Shown here piece by piece: positions 1-8,436 of a stretch of 25,922 nucleotides of DNA. Under the pieces are notes generated by a model. The model was not told where the DNA came from and did not search any database. It saw nothing but the letters and a program-made list of their open reading frames with translations. A program made the position numbers and the translations under genes. Position 1 is the stretch's first letter, and each line of letters starts with the position of its first letter. Origin of the DNA: JAVBNO01 sp031551485 (GTDB lineage: Bacteria; Bacillota; Clostridia; Oscillospirales; Ruminococcaceae); assembly GCA_031551485.1 (NCBI GenBank), contig JAVBNO010000036.1:1-25922 (forward strand). The letters run 5' to 3'.

Positions 1-467
1 GCGTCAAAGCCGATGCGGCAACCGTCAAGGTGCCCCCCGGCGGGAATAGACTGTTCGTTGGGGGCCACCTTTTCACTGTAGGGCGCCGATGTGACCGTAA
101 CTGGGCGATCGTAAATTTTACCCATGAAGTGATAATCGAAATCACGGGCGCCGCCGGGGGTATAGGCCGCTATAATTGTATCCGCCAGCTCGCCGGCGCC
201 GTAAAGGGTAATATCGACGCCACCCCGGCACCACAGCAAATATTTGACCAGCCGCTCGAGGTAAAGGGTGTCGATCTCTTTCTTGTCCGGGGTGCCATGA
301 ATGCGGGTTTCATATACCGAGCACAGGCCATTTTCGCGCCCCACCCCAATGGCGACCGGCTGCCGGGCGCCGGCAGTGCAGGCATCAAAAAAACGACCTA
401 AAGGGATAAACCCCGGATCCAGCTCCGGGATATTCTGCATAGCGATTTCAAGCCCTAAAAGATTCAT
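1..467 (-). CDS. ROK-family-like protein, N-terminal part (truncated by window edge)
   Basis: The frame is open from an ATG at 467 to the window edge, giving 155 residues of the N-terminus. An AAAGGA ribosome binding site lies about 10 bases upstream. The visible part begins MNLLGLEIAMQNIPELDPG and its last residues, around GGHLDGCRIGFDA, look like the start of a nucleotide-binding segment of the ROK/ASKHA type (GFDxGG...). I recall clostridial ROK proteins with a roughly 150-residue N-terminal extension before the kinase fold, and this would fit, but the diagnostic ROK motifs lie outside the window. It is the last visible gene of the sugar operon, 78 bases after the nucleotidyltransferase, so a role as sugar kinase or sugar-responsive regulator is reasonable. 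The family is inferred from a short motif and from context. Confidence 0.5.
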   Translation of the reverse strand, partial: MNLLGLEIAMQNIPELDPGFIPLGRFFDACTAGARQPVAIGVGRENGLCSVYETRIHGTPDKKEIDTLYLERLVKYLLWCRGGVDITLYGAGELADTIIAAYTPGGARDFDYHFMGKIYDRPVTVTSAPYSEKVAPNEQSIPAGGHLDGCRIGFD

Positions 468-545
468 TTGATTTATATCCTTTCCGCTTAGCCCAGCAGG
501 CGAATTTGTCAATCGGCCGGTAATTGCGCGGCAACAGTCAGGGCA

Positions 546-1463
546 TTATCCCCACAAATTGGATGGATAAAGGCCGTCTTCCACCATGTTGGCAATGGCG
601 GCTTTCACCGCTTGTTTGTCTTCTTTATAGGTGACGCCGTACCAACGGCAGGAAGTCGGCAATACCGCAACCTCCATGGTACCGGCGTTCAAATGTGTTT
701 CGATGGCCGAGGGCAGATAGTATTCCGCCGACGTAAGATCCGGTGTATCCCGCAAAAAGGCAGCCAAGCCAGCTTCCAGCGTCATGAGAAAGGCAGGGGC
801 AAACCCCCACATATTCATCGAAACGACGGCATCTTCGGGCAGCGCGGTGACGGAGGGGGCCCCTTTGGCCAAAGCGCAGGTGATGCCCTTTTCTGTTTTG
901 CCCACCTCGAAACATTCGTGGATGTCGGACAAAAGACCCGCAGGTGTCACCTGGCAAACGCCCCGGGCGACCGTGCCATTTTCGGTGAGAGTGTTTACGA
1001 TGCGATAACCGATCAGGCACGCTTTGGCGGTATCCTGCCCATCGGGGCGCTGTAAAAATTCGGCCACCTGCCGAAAGGCGTCCCGCCCGTAAAAGTCGTC
1101 GGCATTGATGACAGCAAAGGGTTCGTGGACGGCGTGGCGGCAGCAGTAAAGGGCGTGGGCAGTGCCCAGCGGCTTCACGCGGCCGGCGGGCAACGCAAAG
1201 CCCGGCGGGATTTGGTCCAGGCTTTGGGTCACATAGGACACCGGAATGTGGCGGGCCATTCGGTCACCTGCCACCTGGCGAAACGTTTCCTCCATGGCGG
1301 GGGCCAGGATGAATACCACCCGGCCGAAACCGGCTTGCAGCGCGTCGTAGACAGAGTAATCGATTATAATTTCGCCCGAGGGGCCCACCGGATCCATCTG
1401 CTTGAGGCCGCCGTAGCGGCTGCCCATGCCGGCGGCCATAACCACCAATGTGGGTTTTGTCAA
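546..1463 (-). CDS. Sugar-phosphate nucleotidyltransferase (GlmU/GalU-like fold)
   Basis: 305 residues. The N-terminal sequence AAGMGSRYGGLKQ (about residues 10-22) is the nucleotide-binding GxGxRxxxxxxK signature of NTP-transferase enzymes that make NDP-sugars from sugar-1-phosphates. INADDF, about 40% of the way in, fits the metal-binding Asp motif of the same fold. The start is TTG at 1463, chosen because GGGGGAG lies 6 bases upstream and the signature follows directly. It begins 15 bases after galE in the same operon, so it probably supplies or salvages a UDP-hexose or UDP-N-acetylhexosamine for the epimerase. The exact sugar cannot be read from the sequence. It is close in length to single-domain GalU-type enzymes but differs from classic GalU, so I give no symbol. 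Confidence 0.85.
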   Translation of the reverse strand: MTKPTLVVMAAGMGSRYGGLKQMDPVGPSGEIIIDYSVYDALQAGFGRVVFILAPAMEETFRQVAGDRMARHIPVSYVTQSLDQIPPGFALPAGRVKPLGTAHALYCCRHAVHEPFAVINADDFYGRDAFRQVAEFLQRPDGQDTAKACLIGYRIVNTLTENGTVARGVCQVTPAGLLSDIHECFEVGKTEKGITCALAKGAPSVTALPEDAVVSMNMWGFAPAFLMTLEAGLAAFLRDTPDLTSAEYYLPSAIETHLNAGTMEVAVLPTSCRWYGVTYKEDKQAVKAAIANMVEDGLYPSNLWG

Positions 1464-1478
1464 ACCCGCTCCCCCCTT

Positions 1479-2489
1479 TTAATTGTTAAATCCGTTGGGA
1501 TTTTTAGACTGCCAGTTCCAGGTGTCTTCACACATTTGGGCGATGCCATATTGGGCAGCCCAGCCCAATTCCGTTTTGGCTTTGGCCGGGTTGGCGTAGC
1601 ATTCGGCAATATCGCCGGGGCGGCGGGCGATGATTTGATAAGGAATCTGCTGGCCACAAGCTTTGCTGAAGCAGTCGATCACCTCCAACACGCTATAGCC
1701 GGTGCCGGTGCCCAAGTTGTAGATTTGCACACCGGGGGCATTCATTTTATCAATGGCCTTGATATGGCCTTGGGCCAAATCCACCACATGAATATAATCC
1801 CGGACGCCGGTGCCGTCTTTGGTGGGATAATCGTTGCCAAAAACCCGCACATAGTCCAGCTTGCCGCTGGCCACCTGAGCAATATAGGGCACCAAGTTGT
1901 TGGGGATGCCGGCGGGATCCTCGCCAATCAGGCCGGATTTGTGGGCGCCAATGGGGTTGAAATAGCGCAAGATGACCACCGACCAGCGGGGGTCGGAATG
2001 TGCAATATCCAGGAGAATTTGTTCGCCCATCAGCTTCGTATACCCATAAGGATTGGTGGCCGAAAGGGGGAAATCCTCGGTAATGGGGACAGTTGCCGGA
2101 GCGCCGTAGACAGTGGCGGAAGAGCTGAACACAAACTTGCGCACATCAAAGGCGTCCATCACTTTGCAGAGATTGAGCGTGCAGCGTAAATTGTTTTCAT
2201 AGTAGGCAATGGGTTTTGACACCGACTCCCCCACTGCTTTTAGCGCGGCAAAATGGATGACCGCATTGATGTTTTCTTTTTGAAAAACGCCGCGCAGCGC
2301 TGCTTCATCGGCCACATCGATCTGATAAAAACGCGGCTTTTTACCGGTTATGGCAGTCACGGCATCCAGCGCTTTGGGGCTTGCGTTCACCAGATTGTCG
2401 GCCACCACCACATCGTAACCGGCCTCCAGCAGTTCCACGCAGGTATGGCTGCCTATGTACCCTGCTCCGCCTGTCACCAAAATTGTCAT
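1479..2489 (-). CDS. galE: UDP-glucose 4-epimerase
   Basis: 336 residues, the usual GalE length. It interconverts UDP-glucose and UDP-galactose (in some members the N-acetyl forms) with bound NAD in the cytoplasm. The Rossmann motif GGAGYIG is at residues 7-13. The catalytic Ser is in FSSSATVYG (Ser124). The YxxxK pair is in NPYGYTK (Tyr148, Lys152). The ATG at 2489 is preceded by AAAGGA about 9 bases upstream. It sits between nagB (48 bases upstream) and the nucleotidyltransferase (15 bases downstream), which suggests that galactose or galactosamine units from a complex glycan are routed here. Family assignment is firm; whether it accepts N-acetylated substrates is open. Confidence 0.95.
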   Translation of the reverse strand: MTILVTGGAGYIGSHTCVELLEAGYDVVVADNLVNASPKALDAVTAITGKKPRFYQIDVADEAALRGVFQKENINAVIHFAALKAVGESVSKPIAYYENNLRCTLNLCKVMDAFDVRKFVFSSSATVYGAPATVPITEDFPLSATNPYGYTKLMGEQILLDIAHSDPRWSVVILRYFNPIGAHKSGLIGEDPAGIPNNLVPYIAQVASGKLDYVRVFGNDYPTKDGTGVRDYIHVVDLAQGHIKAIDKMNAPGVQIYNLGTGTGYSVLEVIDCFSKACGQQIPYQIIARRPGDIAECYANPAKAKTELGWAAQYGIAQMCEDTWNWQSKNPNGFNN

Positions 2490-2537
2490 ATGCTATCGTC
2501 CTTTCTTCCCTCGGATTGGTTGCAGATGTTCTTTATT

Positions 2538-3251
2538 TTACAATGCATCGGCGGCGATTACTGTCAGGTCAGGGTGAAGCTGTATGATGGAGCCGGGCAC
2601 CTGGGGGGTAATCGGCCCAAACAACACTTTTTGAAGAATGTCTTTTTTATCTGCCCCATTGACAACCAGTAGCAATTTGCGGGACTGCATAATGGCTTTG
2701 ATGCCCATGGTAATGGCCTGGCGGGGCACCTCGGAAGGGTCAGTGAAGAATCGGGCGTTGGCGGCGATGGTGCTTTGGCCCAATGTGACGCAGTTTGTAT
2801 TCTCCGAGAAGGCGTCGGCAGGCTCGTTAAAGCCAATGTGTCCGTTGTGACCAATGCCCAGCAGCTGGAGGTCCAGGCCGCCCACGCTTTCAATCAGCTC
2901 ATCATAGCGCCGGCATTCTGCCGCCGTATCCGCCGCTTTGCCGTCGGGGATGTGGATGTTTTTGGGGTCAATGTTGATTTGACGAAACAGGTGCTCATCC
3001 ATAAAATGGCGGTAGCTTTGGGGGTGGCTTTGATCAAGGCCACAGTATTCGTCCAAATTAACCGTTACGGTTTGGGCAAAATCGATGTCGCCTTTGTTGT
3101 ACCAGTCCACCAACTGGGCATAGATGCCAATGGGGGTAGATCCGGTCGCCAAGCCCAGCACACAGTCGGGCACCATGATCACCTGTGCCGAGATGATGTT
3201 GGCGGCTTTGCGGCTCATATCCGCGTAATTTTTGGCGCGTACAATTTTCAT
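2538..3251 (-). CDS. nagB: Glucosamine-6-phosphate deaminase
   Basis: 237 residues, the length of the short Gram-positive NagB form that lacks the C-terminal allosteric segment of the E. coli enzyme. It converts glucosamine-6-phosphate to fructose-6-phosphate and ammonia. Visible motifs: GSTP phosphate loop (residues 38-40 region), LDEYCGL with the catalytic Asp67, GIGHNGHIGFNEP with His138 and Glu143, and a C-terminal block PITPQVPGSIIQLH. The ATG at 3251 has AGGTGA 6 bases upstream. It follows the class II aldolase by 23 bases in the same operon. No nagA (deacetylase) is present in the window, so the substrate could come from a deacetylase elsewhere or from an already deacetylated amino sugar. 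Confidence 0.95.
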   Translation of the reverse strand: MKIVRAKNYADMSRKAANIISAQVIMVPDCVLGLATGSTPIGIYAQLVDWYNKGDIDFAQTVTVNLDEYCGLDQSHPQSYRHFMDEHLFRQINIDPKNIHIPDGKAADTAAECRRYDELIESVGGLDLQLLGIGHNGHIGFNEPADAFSENTNCVTLGQSTIAANARFFTDPSEVPRQAITMGIKAIMQSRKLLLVVNGADKKDILQKVLFGPITPQVPGSIIQLHPDLTVIAADAL

Positions 3252-3274
3252 GATCCATCACCTGTCCATTTTGA

Positions 3275-4117
3275 TTATTTCATTTTTTCCAATACGATTT
3301 GGGCGACGCGCTGAGCCAGTTTTTCCATGTCGGCCTCGGAAAGGGAGGCGGGGGCCGCCATTGTGCCCGGCCGAAGATAGGGGCCGTCCACAACGCCGGA
3401 TTGCACTACATCCACGTCGTTTGTGGGGTGGGCGGAATAGACCGGCGTTCCGCCGGCTGTGGTGCCAATGCGGCTGCGAATGGCGAGAAGCTCCTCCACC
3501 TGGGCAGCACCCAGCAGGTTGGCTTTGCCCAATATGCCCATGGTGTACATGGTGACAGTGGCGTAATGCTCCATCGATTCCAGCCGGTAATAGGCCTGAT
3601 AAGGCGTTTTGCCCCAAGCCAGCGCCCCGTGATTGGCAATGAGAACCCCGTTGTAATCCTTGCAGAATGGGGCAACGGAATCGGGCACACCCTCGGTGCC
3701 CGGGGTAGCGTAACGAGCCACCGGCACCGCGCCCAGCGAGACAACGGCCTCTGTCATAATGGCCTGGTTCAGGCTGATGCCCGCCACGGCAAAAGCGGTG
3801 CAGACGGGAGGGTGGGCGTGGGAAACCGAACGCACCTGTGGATTTTCTTTGTAGACACGGGTATGCATCTTGACTTCGGAAGAGGGACGACAGCTGCCTT
3901 CCAGCACATTGTGGTTCAAATCCACCTTCACCAGCATATCTTCGGTCATAAATCCTTTGGAGACGCCGTTGGGGGTTGTCCAGATGGCGTTCTCCCCCAC
4001 CATTACCGAGATATTACCGTCGTTGGAGGCCACATAGCCCCGTGCAAACATCCGTCGGCCGATGTCGAGAATGGCTTCTTTTGCTTCTTGATCGGAAAGG
4101 TAAGGCGCGGCATTCAT
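3275..4117 (-). CDS. Class II aldolase/adducin family protein (fuculose-phosphate aldolase-like)
   Basis: 280 residues from an ATG at 4117, chosen over an upstream in-frame start at 4306 because AAGGAG lies 8 bases before it and the longer form would overlap the preceding gene. Family motifs: SNDGNISV near residue 34, SSEVKMH with the likely catalytic Glu, SHAHPP with two Zn-ligand His, and IANHGAL with the third His. Such enzymes cleave phosphorylated ketoses (fuculose-1-P, ribulose-P) to dihydroxyacetone phosphate and an aldehyde, or act as epimerases. About 60 residues at the C-terminus, ending in a helical LSEADMEKLAQRVAQIV stretch, extend beyond the roughly 215-residue FucA core. Being cotranscribed with nagB and galE it probably handles a phosphorylated sugar from the same glycan. 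The substrate is unknown. Confidence 0.85.
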   Translation of the reverse strand: MNAAPYLSDQEAKEAILDIGRRMFARGYVASNDGNISVMVGENAIWTTPNGVSKGFMTEDMLVKVDLNHNVLEGSCRPSSEVKMHTRVYKENPQVRSVSHAHPPVCTAFAVAGISLNQAIMTEAVVSLGAVPVARYATPGTEGVPDSVAPFCKDYNGVLIANHGALAWGKTPYQAYYRLESMEHYATVTMYTMGILGKANLLGAAQVEELLAIRSRIGTTAGGTPVYSAHPTNDVDVVQSGVVDGPYLRPGTMAAPASLSEADMEKLAQRVAQIVLEKMK

Positions 4118-4130
4118 ATGCGTTTTCTCC

Positions 4131-4610
4131 TTATTCACTCGTTCCATCTTTGCAGACATCCACCCAGCCCAAACTGCCGGATACTTCAAACAGTTCCCCG
4201 CAGGACAGCGGGATAGCCGAGTTGCCGCTGCCGACAGCCGGATAGACCGTATCGAAACACTGGAGCGACCGGTCGGTAAAGACTTTGACGCCGGGGTTAA
4301 CCCCAAAGGGGCAGACGCCGCCGACGGCGTGGCCGACCAGCCTTTCCGTATCTATAGGTGAGAGCATGCGCGCTTTTTGGCCAAAGATGGCTTTAAACTT
4401 GCCGTTATCAATTTTGGCGTTTCCGGCCGCCACCACCAGCAGACATCCGCCGTCCTTGTCCGAAAAGGCCAGGGTTTTGGCAATATGGGAAGGGGCACAG
4501 CCCACTGCCTCGGCAGCCAAGGCCACCGTGGCGCTGGACACTTCAAAGAGCAGGATGCGGTCATCGAGGCCAAAGCGGGCCAGATGCGCTCTTGCCGTTT
4601 CCACAGACAT
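4131..4610 (-). CDS. YbaK/EbsC-type aminoacyl-tRNA deacylase
   Basis: 159 residues. The start is ATG at 4610 (AGGGGG 8 bases upstream), preferred to an in-frame upstream start at 4649 that falls inside the promoter. The family is the YbaK/ProX editing domain, which hydrolyses mischarged aminoacyl-tRNA, classically Cys-tRNA(Pro). The segment HIAKTLAF carries the conserved lysine, and GGVCPFGVNP matches the conserved G-x-x-PFG loop; the C-terminal SLGWVDVCK end is also usual. It is the first gene of the sugar operon and ends 13 bases before the aldolase. A translation-editing enzyme heading a sugar operon is odd. The linkage may be incidental, or the protein may have another hydrolase role. Confidence 0.88.
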   Translation of the reverse strand: MSVETARAHLARFGLDDRILLFEVSSATVALAAEAVGCAPSHIAKTLAFSDKDGGCLLVVAAGNAKIDNGKFKAIFGQKARMLSPIDTERLVGHAVGGVCPFGVNPGVKVFTDRSLQCFDTVYPAVGSGNSAIPLSCGELFEVSGSLGWVDVCKDGTSE

Positions 4611-4656
4611 AAAAAGTCCCCCTGAAATCATGTGGGATTTGCTTCGCACTGCTTTT

Positions 4657-4685
4657 ATGATAGCATTTTAACAGGCAGCAGTCAA
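4657..4685 (-). promoter_or_regulatory. Promoter of the sugar operon
   Basis: On the minus strand a -35 TTGACT (4680-4685) and a -10 TATCAT (4657-4662) are separated by exactly 17 bases. Each hexamer matches the vegetative consensus at five of six positions. Transcription would start near 4650, giving a leader of about 40 bases before the YbaK-type gene. I see no operator palindrome next to it. Confidence 0.7.
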
Positions 4686-4719
4686 TTTCCCAAAATGGTG
4701 AAATGAATGATATTGGCGT

Positions 4720-4755
4720 AAAAAATCGCCGGGGGTTTGGCAACCCCCGGCGATT
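4720..4755 (-). terminator. Rho-independent terminator of the TRAP operon
   Basis: A perfect 12-bp stem (4724-4735 with 4744-4755) closes an 8-base loop. On the minus strand it is followed by six T residues (4720-4725 complement, partly shared with the stem). It lies 14 bases after the stop codon of the fused TRAP permease and separates that operon from the sugar operon promoter. Confidence 0.9.
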
Positions 4756-4768
4756 GAAAGACTTTGGA

Positions 4769-6727
4769 TTATTGGGCAGCAGCTTTTTTGCGGACACGCC
4801 ACTGCAGGAAAAAGATGATGGCGATGACCGTGACACCTGCAATGTCGGTGTAAATTTCTGGAATGATGAGGGAGAGACCGGCCGCCGCCAGCAACAGCCG
4901 TTCCAGCACATTGCATTTGTGAAGGAGCCATCCCTCCAACGCCGCGCCGACGCCCACCATGCCAATCAGGGACGTCACAATAATCTGGGCAATTTCCAGC
5001 GGCGTGGTCGCCACCAGCAACAGGGACGGGCTGAACACAAAAATATAGGGAATGATGAAAGCGGCAATAGCCAGCTTAGTAGCATTAAAGGCCGACTGCA
5101 TGGGTTTTGCTTTGGCGATTGCCGCGCCCGCCATTGCCGCAAGGGCCACCGGTGGAGTGACGTCGGCAATAATACCGAAGTAAAAAGCGAACATATGGGC
5201 TGCCAACGGAATGACCCCCAATTTGATCAAGGCCGGGGCGGTGATGGTAGAAGTGATGAGATAATTGGCTGTGGTCGGCGCGCCCATGCCCAAAATCAAG
5301 GAGGTGACCATTGTGAAGAACAGGGTCAAAATCATGACGCCGCCGGAGATGCTGACCAAACCCGCGCCAATTTTCAGGCCGAGGCCGGTCAGGGTGACAA
5401 TTCCGATAATAATGCCCGCCATGCCGCAGGCCACCGCCACACTGAGCAGATTGCGGGCGCCGTCTACCAGGGCAGCCACAAAGTCACTGGCTTTCATGTC
5501 CACCGGTTTTTTGGTGAAATATTGATACAGCGACGTCACAAGGCCGATGGCCACCGCGGCAAATAGGCCCATGAGAGCGGCGCGGGTGGCGGTATAGCCG
5601 GAGACGAGAAAATAAATGATGGCCACAAGGGGCAGAATCAAATGGCCCCGCTCTTTGAGGATTTTGCCGATATGGGGAATGGCTTCTTTGCTCAAGCCGG
5701 TAAGGCCGTTCTTTTTCGCCTCGAGATGGACCATGACAAAAACACCGGTAAAGTACAAAAGGGCGGGAATGATGGCCGCTTTGGCCACCTCAATATAGGG
5801 CATGCCCAAGGATTCCGCCATGAGAAAAGCGGCGGCGCCCATGATGGGGGGCATGATTTGGCCACCGGTAGAGGCTGCAGCTTCCACCGCTGCGGCAAAT
5901 TCGGGTTTGTAGCCCAGCGACTTCATCATGGGGATGGTAAAGCTGCCGGTGCCCACTGTGTTGGAAACCGAACTGCCGGAAACAGTGCCCTGCAGGGCGC
6001 TGGCCAACACGGCGACTTTGGCGGGACCGCCGGAGGCCCAGCCCGCCAGGGCATTACAAATATCAATAAAAAATTTGCCCACGCCGGTTTTTTCCAAAAA
6101 GGCGCCGAATAAAATAAACAGGAAAATGAAGCTGGCGCAAACGCCAATGGGCGTGCCCATAATACCCTCGGTGTTATAAAATAAATGGCTGATAACCCGG
6201 GTGACAGAATAGCCCCGATGGTTGAGGAAGCCGGGCATATATTTGCCGAAGAGGGCGTACAGGATAAACGCACCCGCAATAATCATAATGGGTAGGCCCA
6301 CAATGCGGCGGCAAAGCTCGAAAAGAGTTAAAATGCCGACGGCGCCTATCACAACGTCCAGGGTGGTGTAGGCACCCGCACGGGTGACCAAAGTGCTGAA
6401 ATTGACTACAATGTAAATCCAACTGCCTGCGGCCGCAACGGCCAACAGCATGTCATACCAGGGCCATGTATTTTTGGCGCTCTTTTGGGTGAGAGGGTAG
6501 AGCAAATAGCCCAAAAACACGACAAAGGCCAAATGGCTTGCCCGCAAAAGTTGGGCCGGAATGCTGCCGGTAAGGGCGGCATAGAGCTGGAAAAGTGAAA
6601 ACACAACAGAAACGACGATGACCAAATATCTCTTCCAATCGGTAAAGCGGCGATAGGCATATTCTCTGTCAATACCAATGATGACATCATCCATGCTCTG
6701 ATCGGTATGGGAATTTTCGTCTTTCAT
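4769..6727 (-). CDS. TRAP transporter fused permease (DctQ-DctM, TAXI type)
   Basis: 652 residues with many hydrophobic segments throughout. The N-terminal third corresponds to the small DctQ-like subunit and the rest to the large DctM-like subunit, the known 4TM/12TM fusion that partners TAXI receptors. DctM family signatures are clear: GSSVSNTVGTGSFTIP from residue 251, STGGQIMPPIMG at 286-297, and LGMGAPTTANYLI in the C-terminal half. The ATG at 6727 has AGGAGG 8 bases upstream. It acts in the cytoplasmic membrane as a secondary, ion-driven uptake system for an organic acid or similar solute that cannot be named from sequence. It is the last gene of the operon after the receptor and the DUF1850 protein, and a strong terminator follows. 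Confidence 0.95.
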   Translation of the reverse strand: MKDENSHTDQSMDDVIIGIDREYAYRRFTDWKRYLVIVVSVVFSLFQLYAALTGSIPAQLLRASHLAFVVFLGYLLYPLTQKSAKNTWPWYDMLLAVAAAGSWIYIVVNFSTLVTRAGAYTTLDVVIGAVGILTLFELCRRIVGLPIMIIAGAFILYALFGKYMPGFLNHRGYSVTRVISHLFYNTEGIMGTPIGVCASFIFLFILFGAFLEKTGVGKFFIDICNALAGWASGGPAKVAVLASALQGTVSGSSVSNTVGTGSFTIPMMKSLGYKPEFAAAVEAAASTGGQIMPPIMGAAAFLMAESLGMPYIEVAKAAIIPALLYFTGVFVMVHLEAKKNGLTGLSKEAIPHIGKILKERGHLILPLVAIIYFLVSGYTATRAALMGLFAAVAIGLVTSLYQYFTKKPVDMKASDFVAALVDGARNLLSVAVACGMAGIIIGIVTLTGLGLKIGAGLVSISGGVMILTLFFTMVTSLILGMGAPTTANYLITSTITAPALIKLGVIPLAAHMFAFYFGIIADVTPPVALAAMAGAAIAKAKPMQSAFNATKLAIAAFIIPYIFVFSPSLLLVATTPLEIAQIIVTSLIGMVGVGAALEGWLLHKCNVLERLLLAAAGLSLIIPEIYTDIAGVTVIAIIFFLQWRVRKKAAAQ

Positions 6728-6782
6728 GGCGTTTTTCCTCCTTTATGAAAATGTATTTTGGAAACGTGCCGCGCAAAGGATA

Positions 6783-7274
6783 TCATCTACGAATATGAAG
6801 CAACGCTTCCAAGGTGGAAACACGCCGCACCGTAATTATTATTCTTGTTTGAGGTGGTATGTAATCGTTGAGGACGTATTCCTTGCCGTTGTCGGTGATG
6901 TGGTGGTCGGCTGTAACGCCCGTTTGCAGCACCAAAGCCGGCAATTGACGATTCATGTTGCTGATTTCGATATAATCGTCTTGCACCGAAAACAACTCCC
7001 CCGCCTCCAAATCCGGCTCGGGAATGCCTGCGCCGTAGGAAGTAAAGTGAGTTTTCTGCATGACAAGCTTCCCGCCGGCAACGGTATAAAAATCCTCCAC
7101 CCTGCTTTTGTTCACCGAGTGTGTATAGCTGATGGAAAACGGATTGCCGGAGAGTATTAAGACAAGGGTGCCGTCCTGTGCGCTGGTCACACAGGGCCGC
7201 ACCCACACCGGCATCAAAGCCAGAAGGAAAAGGCTTAGCGCAAATGCGATAAGCCTTTTGTATCCCTTTCTCAT
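6783..7274 (-). CDS. DUF1850 domain protein
   Basis: 163 residues. An N-terminal hydrophobic stretch (about residues 8-30) is a signal peptide or membrane anchor, so the domain is probably outside the membrane. The sequence SISYTHSVNKSRVEDFY is the characteristic core of DUF1850. Genes of this family are regularly found beside TAXI receptors and fused TRAP permeases, as here, and are thought to be accessory components of unknown mechanism. Its start overlaps the stop of the receptor gene by four bases (ATGA), so the two are translationally coupled. The permease starts 55 bases downstream. Family call is good; the biochemical role is unknown. Confidence 0.85.
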   Translation of the reverse strand: MRKGYKRLIAFALSLFLLALMPVWVRPCVTSAQDGTLVLILSGNPFSISYTHSVNKSRVEDFYTVAGGKLVMQKTHFTSYGAGIPEPDLEAGELFSVQDDYIEISNMNRQLPALVLQTGVTADHHITDNGKEYVLNDYIPPQTRIIITVRRVSTLEALLHIRR

Positions 7275-8302
7275 TTCCCGCTTACATCAAGACCCTTTTC
7301 CGCAAAATATTTTGCAGCGCCGGGATGGAGGGGAACCGAGATGCCCTGGAGACAGGTGTCCAGCGAAACCATTTTGCCCTTGGCATGGGCTTCGCCCAAG
7401 GCATCCAGGTTTTCGAACAACGCTTTGGTCAGGTTGTAGACAGTTTCTTCATCCATATCTTTTTTGACCGCCAGCATCGCGCGGATGGAGGCCGCCTTAA
7501 CATCTTCTGTCATGCCTTTGTAGGTGTCTTTGGGAATGGTCACTTCCGCATAATAAGCATATTTGGTCATCAGCGTTTTCATATGCTCGTCATCGATGGG
7601 GATCAGCACAAGGTCTTTGGAGGTGGACAGTTCCTGCAGCGCGGCATTGGGAACACCGGCGGTGATGAAGCAAGCATCCAGCGTGCCGTTTTGCAGGCCT
7701 TCGCCCGACTCTTTAAAGGAAAGATTGGATTTTACAATGTCGTTGAAGGTCAGGCCATAAGCTTCCATAATCTGCTGGGCATTGAATTCGGTGCCGGAAC
7801 CGGCGTCGCCCACAGAGATGCGTTTGCCTTTGAAATCGGCAATTGATTTAATGCCGCTTTCGGGTGTGGCTGCAATTTGCACGACTTCGGGGTAAAGAGT
7901 TGCAATGGAAGCGATGTTTTCCAGCTTGGTGCCGTCAAAGCTGGCTGTGCCGTTATAGGCGTAATCCATGACGTCGTTTTGGACGATGGCAATTTCTGCT
8001 TCGCCGCCGTTGATGAGACGCAGGTTCTCCACAGAAGCGCCGGTGGATTGAGCGGTCACGTTCATGCCGGGAATTTTTTCGTTCCAGATTTGCGCCATTG
8101 CGCCACCAAAGGGATAGTAGGTGCCGGCAGTGCCGCCTGTGGCCAAAATCAGATTTTGGGCCTGGGGGGCGGGCGGTGCTTCGCCAGACGGTGCCGCCGC
8201 ACTATCACCTTGGGCAGGCGGGGGTGTGGTGCCGCCGCAACCGGCAAGCGTCAGACTGAGAGTCAGCAAAATTGCCAATGTCAAAGCAAATGTCTTTTTC
8301 AA
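7271..8302 (-). CDS. TRAP transporter TAXI-family solute receptor lipoprotein
   Basis: 343 residues. The signal peptide ends in the lipobox LAGC with Cys22, so the protein is anchored on the outer face of the membrane. A Pro/Ala-rich linker is followed by LATGGTAGTYYPFGG, the hallmark of TAXI receptors, then STGASVENLRLI, GDAGSGTEFNAQ and the C-terminal LHPGAAKYFAEKG block. The start is a TTG at 8302 preceded by AGGAGG 8 bases away; no better ATG gives a complete signal peptide. It binds the solute and delivers it to the fused permease encoded two genes downstream. It is the first gene of its operon, with a promoter directly upstream. The ligand is unknown; glutamate-like and other carboxylates are known for relatives. 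Confidence 0.94.
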   Translation of the reverse strand: MKKTFALTLAILLTLSLTLAGCGGTTPPPAQGDSAAAPSGEAPPAPQAQNLILATGGTAGTYYPFGGAMAQIWNEKIPGMNVTAQSTGASVENLRLINGGEAEIAIVQNDVMDYAYNGTASFDGTKLENIASIATLYPEVVQIAATPESGIKSIADFKGKRISVGDAGSGTEFNAQQIMEAYGLTFNDIVKSNLSFKESGEGLQNGTLDACFITAGVPNAALQELSTSKDLVLIPIDDEHMKTLMTKYAYYAEVTIPKDTYKGMTEDVKAASIRAMLAVKKDMDEETVYNLTKALFENLDALGEAHAKGKMVSLDTCLQGISVPLHPGAAKYFAEKGLDVSGK

Positions 8303-8354
8303 TGGGTTGTCCTCCTAAAACATAAAATTCGACTGTACATCGGGCTACCGAAAG

Positions 8355-8383
8355 AGTATAACACAAACCCCTTTTTTATACAA
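8355..8383 (-). promoter_or_regulatory. Promoter of the TRAP-TAXI operon
   Basis: On the minus strand TATACT (8355-8360) is a good -10, with a 17-base spacer to a weak -35 TTGTAT (8378-8383). The start point would be near 8348, about 45 bases before the TTG start codon. The -35 matches consensus only in its first three bases, so an activator may be involved. Confidence 0.55.
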
Positions 8384-8436
8384 ACAGAAAAGGAGTTTAG
8401 CGCGATTTTTCCTTGCTCTTTTCGCCTTGGCGCTTT

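Noticed and set aside
1125..2189. Long plus-strand open frame of 354 codons
   Set aside because: It lies antisense to galE and the nucleotidyltransferase, has no family motifs or ribosome binding site, and reflects codon bias on the opposite strand.
4703..5566. Plus-strand open frame of 287 codons opposite the TRAP permease
   Set aside because: Its translation is rich in His, Gly, Asn and Gln without hydrophobic pattern, typical of an antisense shadow of a membrane protein gene.
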